Assembly: GCA_030631385.1 (NCBI GenBank)
Contig: DAOVLG010000160.1
Location: 1-5,416, forward strand
Reading direction: 5' to 3'
Source of the DNA: Candidatus Coatesiibacteriota bacterium
GTDB lineage: Bacteria > RBG-13-66-14
DNA length: 5,416 bases
In this document: positions 1-5,210 of the stretch, piece by piece
Numbering within the stretch: the stretch's first letter is position 1
Layout of the letters: each line of letters begins with the position of its first letter
Notes under the pieces: generated by a model
Seen by the model: the letters and a program-made list of their open reading frames with translations, nothing else
Told to the model about the DNA's origin: nothing
Databases searched by the model: none
Position numbers and translations under genes: made by a program

Positions 1-21
1 GCTGTAGCCCCGGCCGCGACG

Positions 22-2127
22 CTACTTCGCTCCACCGACCCCGATGTCGAGTCGTCGCAGTAGTTCTTCGGCCTGGTGCTGGAGCGGTCCCAGCGCCTCG
101 GCCTCCTCGGGGCTCCGTGGTGTCAATAGCAGGATCGCCTCGAAGCGCTCCCGGGCGCCGTCCGAGTCTCCCAATTCCAAGAGTACGCGACCGAGGCCCA
201 TGACCGCCGGCGTAAAGTCGGGCCACTCGGCGAGCACCTCTCCAAAATCCCCCCGCGCGCCGTGGAGGTCGCCCCCCGCGAGCCGCATATCCCCCCGCAG
301 GGCCAAGAGAACCGGGTCCTTCCCCAAACGGGCCAGCCCTTGATCCAGGTAGCCGACCGCCTCCCTGAATCCTCTCCGCGCGGCGGCGGAGTTGGCCGCC
401 CCGAGGTAGGCGTCGCGCCAGTCGGGCGCCACCCGCATCGCCCAGAGATAAGCCCTCTCCGCCTCTTCATGTCGGCTCAATTCCGTGTAGGCGGTGGCCA
501 GATTCATCGGCAGCTTGGGCGAGACATCGCCCAGCTCCGCCGCCAGTAGATATTTCTCCACCGCCTCCTCCAGTCGTCCGGCCCGATGCAGTACCACCCC
601 CCAATCCAGGTAAAAGGACGCCGGCGTGTCCACGAAGCTCTCACAGGCGAGCGCGAAGTAGGGCAGCGACTCGGCGTTTTTCCCGGCCATCATCAGCCTC
701 GAGGCGAGGTTGTAGTAGACCAAACCCGGTTCGGAGAGTTTTTCGATGTTTGAATCGCGGAGGTTCACCCCCACGGCGAGGACGGCTAGGACCCCAACCG
801 AGAGACTCAGATCACGCCATCTTTTTTCCTTGACGAACTCGACGATCCGCCAGGCGGCGATGCCGGCGAAGGCGCACACCAGCGGCACGATGGGATAGCG
901 GAAGCGTCCGGTGATGAAGAACAGCACCACCGCCGCGGCGTAGAAGATGATTATGAGATACACCGGCGCCAGCTCGCGTCTCCGGCGCCAGCCCAGCCCC
1001 AGGCCCAGCAGCGCCAGCGGCATCACCAATGCCAGCGTCGGCCAGGGCAGACCCAGCCAGGGAACCACTTCCTTGTAGTGGTGGTAGGAATCCAACTGGG
1101 GCCACTCGTAGCCGTGAACGAAGTACCATGCCTTCCTTAGGAGGTTACCGATGAACTCGTCCGGGTGGGCGGCGATGTAGCGAAGGGCCTTTTTCAGCCA
1201 GTAGCGGTTGGCCTCGGCGAGGGTCACGTAACGCCCGGAGATGCGGCTGAGAAAAATCCGTCCAGTCCCGTCGAAAACGCGCTCCGTTGTAAAAGGGCTG
1301 GGCGGGTCGTACAGACCGTTCGCCCCGGGGCGGTTGCCGATATCCAGGTTGATACCCAGGTTGGCCGTGGTGAGGATGAATTCGCCACTCTGGACGCCGT
1401 TGTAGACCGTGACCGGAAGAATCGGCAGGAGAATGAAACCGAGGAGGATGCCGATTCTTGAAAGGGTTCTACGCCACCCGTCTTTACGTAAAATAACGAT
1501 CAGCCAGACGACCAGCGCCGGGAGGGCCGCCAGCACCGTCCCCCAGGCCAGCCCCGCGAGGCCCAGAAAGACGCCGGCCCAGATCAGATTCCGGGTCCGT
1601 TTTCTTTTTACGTAACGCACGAACTGCAGAGCGGCGAGGGTTACAAAAAACGCCGCGAGGCAGGTCACCAGGAGCATGGAGTCGTGGAAGATCGCCGGGC
1701 CCAGGACCGCCAGCAGCCCGCCACCGATTACACCGGCCCAGCGCTTACCCGTGGCCTCGAAGACCAGACGGTAGACGAAAACCGCCGTCAGCGCCCCGAG
1801 GATGGCCTGGACGAGGCGGGCCCAGAGGAACGGATCGAGACCTAAGACATTGAAGAGCGAGAGGAAGACGGGGTAGAGCGGCGTCATGAAGAAGCCCTCG
1901 GACGCCTCGAACGTGCCGTCGGCGATGGCCTGCCCCTGGAGGTAATAGGTGCTGCTGTCGCTGGAGTGGAGGTCCCAGTAAATAGTGTCTGATAATGATA
2001 TTAAAAAGATTAATCTTATGATTAGCGCGGTGCAGAATATAGCAAGCGATAACCATCGCTTGTCCTCCCGCAGCCTTTCCCAAACATGAACGAGGAATCT
2101 ACGCATATAAAGGGGTGGATTCGTCAC
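22..2127 (-). CDS. GT39/ArnT-like membrane glycosyltransferase fused to a C-terminal TPR domain
   Basis: A 701-residue polytopic membrane protein. The N-terminal part (about residues 25-455) looks like a GT-C glycosyltransferase of the GT39/PMT_2/ArnT type, which move a sugar from a polyprenyl-phosphate donor to an acceptor on the outer face of the inner membrane. Visible signs are a first hydrophobic segment (27-46), the acidic first loop SSDSSTYYLQGQAIADG with the likely catalytic Asp near residue 57, FFMTPLYPVF (79-88), a run of hydrophobic helices (about 100-240), GINLDIGNRPGANGLYDPP (258-276), and the late RFRYPIVPL segment (408-416). Residues about 468-695 form tandem TPR-like helix pairs with A/G/Y spacing (for example EAVEKYLLAAELG and EEAERAYLWAMRVAPDW), probably outside the cytoplasm. 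The start is uncertain: GTG at 2127 directly abuts AAAGGA with no spacer, while ATG at 2106 (residue 8) lies 20 bases beyond it. Forty-one bases separate it from the upstream gene. Donor and acceptor are unknown. Confidence 0.85.
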   Translation of the reverse strand: MTNPPLYMRRFLVHVWERLREDKRWLSLAIFCTALIIRLIFLISLSDTIYWDLHSSDSSTYYLQGQAIADGTFEASEGFFMTPLYPVFLSLFNVLGLDPFLWARLVQAILGALTAVFVYRLVFEATGKRWAGVIGGGLLAVLGPAIFHDSMLLVTCLAAFFVTLAALQFVRYVKRKRTRNLIWAGVFLGLAGLAWGTVLAALPALVVWLIVILRKDGWRRTLSRIGILLGFILLPILPVTVYNGVQSGEFILTTANLGINLDIGNRPGANGLYDPPSPFTTERVFDGTGRIFLSRISGRYVTLAEANRYWLKKALRYIAAHPDEFIGNLLRKAWYFVHGYEWPQLDSYHHYKEVVPWLGLPWPTLALVMPLALLGLGLGWRRRRELAPVYLIIIFYAAAVVLFFITGRFRYPIVPLVCAFAGIAAWRIVEFVKEKRWRDLSLSVGVLAVLAVGVNLRDSNIEKLSEPGLVYYNLASRLMMAGKNAESLPYFALACESFVDTPASFYLDWGVVLHRAGRLEEAVEKYLLAAELGDVSPKLPMNLATAYTELSRHEEAERAYLWAMRVAPDWRDAYLGAANSAAARRGFREAVGYLDQGLARLGKDPVLLALRGDMRLAGGDLHGARGDFGEVLAEWPDFTPAVMGLGRVLLELGDSDGARERFEAILLLTPRSPEEAEALGPLQHQAEELLRRLDIGVGGAK

Positions 2128-2168
2128 TCCTTTAGATTTTACCCCGATTTGTCCCCGTTGGCAATCGC

Positions 2169-2567
2169 CTAGCCCTTCTCCCCGTTGGATCGGTCGCCGT
2201 GCACGATCGCCAGGGCGCCCAAGAGGCAGAGGAGGCCCACGAGGCAGACCCCGATGTCGGTGAGGGTGAACCAGAGGGAGAGCCTGCCCCAGTCCCAGAC
2301 CGACCAGCTCGCCTTGACCACGACCACGGCCAGGGCGTAGACGACGGTCTTCAGGCCCACCAGCCTGCCGCGCCGCAGGGGCAGGAATACCAGCAGGATG
2401 GAGGCCGCGGCGATGATGTCCAGCAGGGTGTACAGGAGCCCGCCGACGGAGGCGTCCGCCGACCAGCCGGCCTGCAGTAGGAGGCTCAGCCGCCGGACAA
2501 AAAGCGCCGCCGCGGCCACCAGCCCGCCGTGGATGACAAAATTCTCGGCCCGTTCGGAGAGTTTCAT
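2169..2567 (-). CDS. Small four-helix integral membrane protein of unknown function
   Basis: A 132-residue protein I do not recognise. It has four hydrophobic segments at about residues 10-31, 42-63, 71-90 and 98-122, joined by short loops with basic residues (RR at 25-26, RRGR at 65-68). The third loop is rich in aromatic residues (WSVWDWGRLSLWF, 88-100). The C-terminus, HGDRSNGEKG, is hydrophilic. There is no signal peptide and no catalytic motif I can name. An in-frame TAA lies three codons before the ATG, so this is the first possible start. No convincing Shine-Dalgarno sequence precedes it (AACAACGGGC-ATG). It is the first gene after the promoter at 2605-2613, and the glycosyltransferase gene follows 41 bases later, so the two are probably co-transcribed. 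An accessory role to the glycosyltransferase is possible but only a guess from position. Confidence 0.75.
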   Translation of the reverse strand: MKLSERAENFVIHGGLVAAAALFVRRLSLLLQAGWSADASVGGLLYTLLDIIAAASILLVFLPLRRGRLVGLKTVVYALAVVVVKASWSVWDWGRLSLWFTLTDIGVCLVGLLCLLGALAIVHGDRSNGEKG

Positions 2568-2604
2568 GCCCGTTGTTTAGAGTGGTTGTTTGAGACCGGG
2601 CACC

Positions 2605-2613
2605 ACTATACCA
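2605..2613 (-). promoter_or_regulatory. Extended -10 promoter for the four-helix protein and glycosyltransferase genes
   Basis: The minus strand reads TGGTATAGT, which is a TGn extension followed by TATAGT, five of six matches to the sigma-70 TATAAT box. The hexamer 17 bases upstream is only a T run (the terminator tail), so a -35 box is missing or very poor, as is common for extended -10 promoters. A start of transcription near 2598 would leave a leader of about 30 bases before the ATG at 2567. A short CCCC-GGC-GGGG inverted repeat (2614-2624) sits directly upstream. No second promoter is evident between here and the glycosyltransferase gene. Confidence 0.5.
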
Positions 2614-2627
2614 CCCCGGCGGGGAAG

Positions 2628-2656
2628 AAAAAAACCCCGCCCTATGAAGGGCGGGG
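2628..2656 (-). terminator. Rho-independent terminator of the upstream transcription unit
   Basis: On the minus strand, GCCC-type stem arms CCCCGCCC and GGGCGGGG pair perfectly (plus-strand positions 2635-2642 and 2649-2656). One further A-T pair closes a four-base loop. A run of seven T follows (2634-2628). It lies about 66 bases after the stop codon of the secreted protein gene (2723-2725). The plus-strand reading has no T tract after the stem, so it should act on minus-strand transcripts only. Confidence 0.9.
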
Positions 2657-2722
2657 CGCCGCCGGGGGAAGCAGGCGGGTACGGAGGTGTTGAACGCCGG
2701 CGGGCTTAGACCGATTGATCCC

Positions 2723-3718
2723 CTACAGGGGCTGATTGGACCGACTCCAGGCGGAGAGGATCTCGCCGTTTTGGGCGTCCACGATGACCGTTACCGGTCC
2801 CGCCCCGGAATCGGCAAGTGCGTGGTCTGTTTGAGCTTCAAGCTCCAGCTCGCCGACACGCCATTGGTAATTGTTGTCCCCTATATAGCGACCGATGTCG
2901 AAATCGTCTATCCCGATGTTCACGACCCAACTGAAGGGGCTGTTCTTGTACGCCCGCACCGTCAGGCTGTCGTCGTGGTAATCGAAACGGCGGGTCTCCT
3001 CACCGCTCAACGGGATATTGTAGAGCTTGACGTGCTCCAGGTCCCACTTGCCCTCCCAGACCTTGCCCACGGTCCCCTCGAGGTAGGCCTCCAGAGTGGC
3101 GAGCCTCTCCGAGCGGTAGTCCACGGTGAGGTCCACCGATTCGGTGAAGCCGTGGTCCCCCTCCTCGATGGCGCTGTAGCGCACCACGTTCTCTTGGGGG
3201 ATCCGGACCTCCTCGAGGTCGCAGATCCACACCACGGAGTCATGTTCGGGGCTGCGCTCCAGGTTCGCTCTGAGGAGGAGCCGTCCCGCGGGGTAGGCCC
3301 TTTCGAGCAGGCGGTAGAGCTCGTCGGTGTCCATTAACTCCCTGGGATTGAAGGGTTCGCCGTGTGGGTTTTCCAGGCGCCGGAGCGCCACCTGATCCAG
3401 ATAGCCGAAGGTCAGCTCGTAGCTGCCGCTGGGGAGGCGGTAGTAGAGCGTCCACTCGTCCGATCTCCCCTCGGCGGAGAGGTCGGCGACGGCTCCCTCG
3501 AGCCAGGCGTCGTCACCCTCGGAGAGAAGGCCGCAGAAGATCAGCGCGTGGAGACTATCCACGGCGTCAGCGTAGGTTAATTGGGGATTTAAGTAGAAAT
3601 TGGTCGCAGGATCGCTCACCACGTCGGCCTCGTAGGAGACCTGCGGTTCGGCGGGACCGACCCCGATTATGGTCGCCCCCAGCACCGAGAAGACAAGGGC
3701 TCCGACCGCACGGATCAT
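2723..3718 (-). CDS. Secreted protein of unknown function
   Basis: A 331-residue protein I do not recognise. The N-terminus MIRAVGALVFSVLGATIIGVGPAEP is a plausible Sec signal peptide (short basic start, hydrophobic core at about 5-20, cleavage likely near 22-24). It lacks a lipobox Cys. The mature part is acidic, rich in aromatics and alternating hydrophobic patterns that suggest mostly beta structure (for example EWTLYYRLPSGSYELTFGYL at 88-107 and SLTVRAYKNSPFSWVVNIGI at 251-270), with a helical stretch around 128-142. There are two Cys, at about 62 and 166. The tail GPVTVIVDAQNGEILSAW (307-324) resembles the last strand of PepSY-like domains, but that alone is not enough to assign a family. 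The ATG overlaps the stop of the mini-gene upstream as ATGA, and a G-rich weak ribosome site precedes it. It is the last gene before the terminator. Confidence 0.8.
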   Translation of the reverse strand: MIRAVGALVFSVLGATIIGVGPAEPQVSYEADVVSDPATNFYLNPQLTYADAVDSLHALIFCGLLSEGDDAWLEGAVADLSAEGRSDEWTLYYRLPSGSYELTFGYLDQVALRRLENPHGEPFNPRELMDTDELYRLLERAYPAGRLLLRANLERSPEHDSVVWICDLEEVRIPQENVVRYSAIEEGDHGFTESVDLTVDYRSERLATLEAYLEGTVGKVWEGKWDLEHVKLYNIPLSGEETRRFDYHDDSLTVRAYKNSPFSWVVNIGIDDFDIGRYIGDNNYQWRVGELELEAQTDHALADSGAGPVTVIVDAQNGEILSAWSRSNQPL

Positions 3719-3861
3719 TCGTCCCCCCCGGTGAGACGGACAACATCAACCGGCATCCAGGGGCAGCCGGTCCATCCGGTCCGGTCCTCGTAGCCAGCGT
3801 CTGTTTCCGCCAGGAGGTCTTCTATAAACGGGTGACCGTTGACGAGGCGTGCTTCCGGCAT
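3715..3861 (-). CDS. 48-residue mini-protein coupled to the secreted-protein gene
   Basis: A short open frame from ATG at 3861 to TGA at 3715, encoding a 48-residue acidic peptide that begins MPEARLVNGHPFIEDLLAE and ends VDVVRLTGGDE. Support comes from AGGAGG just before the ATG, GC-biased third positions, and a four-base ATGA stop/start overlap with the next gene, the usual sign of translational coupling. The frame stays open upstream to a TTG at 3987, but that extension is Arg/Ser/Leu-rich low-quality sequence with no ribosome site, so the ATG is preferred. Only three bases separate AGGAGG from the ATG, which is tighter than usual. No signal peptide, membrane segment or known motif is visible, apart from one Cys in a Trp/Pro-rich segment (GWTGCPWMP). 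It could be a real small protein or a leader that mainly serves to start translation of the secreted protein. Confidence 0.5.
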   Translation of the reverse strand: MPEARLVNGHPFIEDLLAETDAGYEDRTGWTGCPWMPVDVVRLTGGDE

Positions 3862-3864
3862 ATA

Positions 3865-3870
3865 CCTCCT
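3865..3870 (-). promoter_or_regulatory. Shine-Dalgarno site AGGAGG deciding the mini-gene start
   Basis: A perfect AGGAGG on the minus strand lies three bases (TAT) before the ATG at 3861-3859. It is the strongest ribosome-site match in this part of the window and argues for starting the mini-gene here, although the spacing is short. No other start codon in any frame lies at the usual 5-9 base distance that I can see. Confidence 0.55.
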
Positions 3871-3934
3871 CCGTGCGCCGTGTAAAAAAAGCAACAAGCG
3901 TGCCAGGGTGTAGCTTGGCTGTGGCGGTGCGCCC

Positions 3935-3961
3935 GCGCCTTTCGAGCACGAAAAAAGGCGC
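3935..3961. repeat. Inverted repeat, 8-bp arms, 11-base loop
   Basis: The arms GCGCCTTT (3935-3942) and AAAGGCGC (3954-3961) are perfectly complementary. Inside the loop, CG (3943-3944) can pair with CG (3949-3950) if three A are bulged, leaving a four-base AGCA loop. An outer GGTG/CACC pairing can lengthen it. It is the strongest folding element in the spacer before the mini-gene. A role in mRNA stability or attenuation is possible, but there is no T tract to make it an intrinsic terminator. Confidence 0.55.
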
Positions 3962-3973
3962 CACCGGCCCCAA

Positions 3974-3988
3974 ATTGACGCTATCAAT
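3974..3988. repeat. Short interrupted palindrome, operator-like
   Basis: ATTGACGCTATCAAT is a dyad with five-base arms ATTGA and TCAAT around a five-base centre. It is AT-richer than its surroundings and lies in the spacer about 115 bases upstream of the mini-gene. Its size and symmetry are compatible with a dimeric regulator site, but there is no recognisable promoter beside it and arms this short can arise by chance. Confidence 0.25.
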
Positions 3989-4036
3989 CTGGTGCGGATG
4001 CGCGCACGAAGGCAGGAACGGTGCTTGTTCCGGTGT

Positions 4037-4321
4037 CTAGGCTACCAGGCTTATCTGTTTCACCTCGCCCGAAGTCTGTGTCCGAAGCCTCTCTTCGATC
4101 TCGGGCTTTTTCTCACGCAGGGGGTCCAGCGCCGCCGGATCGGTGAGCTTGATCACGGCTGTAGAACCTCTCAGCTCCACGACCTGGCTGCGCCTTGCCA
4201 GGGATGGTCCGACGGTGTTCTCCCAGTGGAGTCGGACCCGGGCCAGGCGGAGCGCCTCCCGCATCCGTTTTGACGCCAGGTGTTTACCGATCAGCTCGCC
4301 GATGGGTTTGGGCTCACCCAT
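4037..4321 (-). CDS. DciA-like DUF721 protein, probable replicative helicase loader/operator
   Basis: A 94-residue protein with the DUF721/DciA pattern: an N-terminal helix PKPIGELIGKHLASKRM, a basic helix REALRLARVRLHW leading to the family's W-x-x-x-V-G step (Trp33, Val-Gly 37-38, ENTVGPSLARRS), then short strands VVELRGSTAVIKLTDP and a helix ending in the strand EVKQISLV. DciA proteins interact with the replicative helicase DnaB and support its loading in bacteria that lack the phage-derived DnaC or DnaI loaders. This one is near the short end for the family and is essentially the core domain alone. The start is well supported by GGAGG six bases before the ATG. It overlaps the end of the HEAT-like gene by 8 bases, so the two are likely translated together. 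The common neighbours recF, gyrB or dnaA are not visible in this window. Confidence 0.75.
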   Translation of the reverse strand: MGEPKPIGELIGKHLASKRMREALRLARVRLHWENTVGPSLARRSQVVELRGSTAVIKLTDPAALDPLREKKPEIEERLRTQTSGEVKQISLVA

Positions 4322-5195
4322 TCAACCCCTCCCCGCCGGATTCGTCGCTGAAGATGTGCTTCTTGCCTCGGCGAAGGGCGATGCGGACGAACCAGGCTGA
4401 ACCGCCGAAGAGGAGGATGACGCCGACGGCGAACATGATCCAGGCGCCGGGGGTCATGTACTGGGTCCGCTCGATGGTCTCCAGGCCCTCCTCGATGGCG
4501 GCTTTGAGCCTGGGCGAGAGGCCCGAGCTTCGGGACAGCCGCTCCAGGAAGTCGCGCCCCTCGTCGTAGCCGATGGGCGCCAAGGCGCCGATGGCGGCGA
4601 TGCGCAGCTCCTCGTCCAGTTGTCCGTCGGCGGCCAGCTCGGTGAGCATCTCGAAGGCCCATGTCCCTTCGATGGCCCCGATGACGCCGACCGCGGCGAG
4701 GCGGGCCTCGAGGGCGAACCCATCATCGAGCGCGATCGTCAGGTGGAAGTCCAACAGCTTATCGTCCACCATCAGGCCGACCAGGATCGCCGGTTCCCGC
4801 GACTTATCCTTCAGATACTCCAGGGGCCAGTCGTGGGGGTCGTAGGTTGCGGCAGCCTCGGAGAGGGCGGCGGCCAGGGCCCGGGGCTGATCCTGGACCG
4901 TGCCGTCCGGTTGTCTGACCTCGACGGTGATTTTTCCCAGATGGTCGGCGGCGGTGGTTCGAAGGCCGGGCTCCTCGCGGGGGTCGCTGATTATCTCGCT
5001 CAAGTCTTCGACGGCGTCCTCCAGCTCGATTCTCCCCGCCTCAAGCTCCCCGATGAGCTCCAGATGCTCCCGGTGCCTTTTTGCCTGGAGGGGATCGGCG
5101 GGGAAGGGGCCGATGGTGGTCGGCGGCTCTTTGGTCTCCGCTGACGCGAGGACGAACAGGAGCGTCAGGAAAATGATACCGATACGCCTACTCAC
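4314..5195 (-). CDS. Secreted, C-terminally membrane-anchored protein with HEAT-like helices
   Basis: A protein of about 293 residues with a signal peptide (MSRRIGIIFLTLLFVLASA), a helical, acidic outer domain and one C-terminal membrane segment (about 249-271, WIMFAVGVILLFGGSAWFV) followed by the basic RIALRRGKK, which places the short tail in the cytoplasm. The clearest repeat units are about residues 162-189 (LEARLAAVGVIGAIEGTWAF...) and 195-222 (EELRIAAIGALAPIGYDEGR...), with the A-A-I/V-G-A-I/L pattern of HEAT or PBS-lyase-like repeats. A further helical pair may lie at about 57-90. Such repeats usually bind partner proteins, and no catalytic motif is visible. Three in-frame GTG codons could start it (5204, 5201, 5195). 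I chose 5195 because AAGGGG at 5205-5210, overlapping the previous stop, then lies nine bases away. The gene follows the transporter almost without a gap and overlaps the DciA-like gene. Function is unknown. Confidence 0.75.
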   Translation of the reverse strand: MSRRIGIIFLTLLFVLASAETKEPPTTIGPFPADPLQAKRHREHLELIGELEAGRIELEDAVEDLSEIISDPREEPGLRTTAADHLGKITVEVRQPDGTVQDQPRALAAALSEAAATYDPHDWPLEYLKDKSREPAILVGLMVDDKLLDFHLTIALDDGFALEARLAAVGVIGAIEGTWAFEMLTELAADGQLDEELRIAAIGALAPIGYDEGRDFLERLSRSSGLSPRLKAAIEEGLETIERTQYMTPGAWIMFAVGVILLFGGSAWFVRIALRRGKKHIFSDESGGEGLNG

Positions 5196-5204
5196 CGGCA
5201 CCAC

Positions 5205-5210
5205 CCCCTT
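5205..5210 (-). promoter_or_regulatory. Shine-Dalgarno-like AAGGGG for the HEAT-like gene
   Basis: The minus strand reads TAAGGGGGTGGTGCCGGTG across the end of the transporter gene. The purine run AAGGGG overlaps the TAA stop and is 0, 3 and 9 bases from the GTG codons at 5204, 5201 and 5195. Only the last is at normal spacing, which is why the shorter product is preferred. The overlap of stop and ribosome site suggests translation is coupled to the transporter. Confidence 0.4.

Larger units (their letters stand above)
3862..4036 (-). other. Structured 175-bp spacer between the DciA-like gene and the mini-gene
   Basis: No gene is supported here. In transcription order it holds several inverted repeats: GGAAC/GTTCC (4015-4031), GTGCG/CGCAC (3992-4007), ATTGA/TCAAT (3974-3988), and a longer hairpin at 3935-3961 with arms GCGCCTTT and AAAGGCGC that can be extended by GGTG/CACC (3926-3929 with 3962-3965) across a bulge. 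None is followed by a T tract in the minus direction, so none is a standard terminator. I found no convincing -35/-10 pair. It may be a folded 5' leader or untranslated linker in one transcript. A minus-strand frame (about 3973-3860) also reads as plausible protein for some 38 residues without a credible start. Confidence 0.45.

Noticed and set aside
1483..1615. Two near-identical TTACGTAA palindromes (1483-1492 and 1608-1615)
   Set aside because: Both fall inside the glycosyltransferase coding sequence at Lys/Arg-Val-rich cytoplasmic loops, with no regular spacing or link to a promoter. Chance is the simplest explanation.
2687..3337. Long plus-strand open frame (216 codons) opposite the secreted-protein gene
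   Set aside because: It lies antisense to a better-supported gene with a signal peptide, coupled start and downstream terminator. It has no recognisable domain, and its openness is expected in GC-rich DNA.
3364..3885. Plus-strand open frame (173 codons) very rich in Arg and Pro
   Set aside because: The composition is typical of a wrong-frame reading of GC-rich DNA, and it crosses two minus-strand coding regions.
3950..3965. GGCGCC followed by six T on the minus strand as a terminator for the DciA-like gene
   Set aside because: There is no upstream partner able to form a stem of useful length ending at the T run. GGCGCC is self-complementary but leaves no loop.
3921..3966. Possible tRNA, suggested by TTCGAG in the spacer
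   Set aside because: No 5-bp T stem, anticodon stem or acceptor stem can be built around it. The bases belong to the GCGCCTTT/AAAGGCGC hairpin instead.
4620..5144. Plus-strand open frame (174 codons) opposite the HEAT-like gene
   Set aside because: It is Gly/Asp/Val-rich without domain signal and lies entirely within a gene with signal peptide, repeats and membrane anchor on the other strand.
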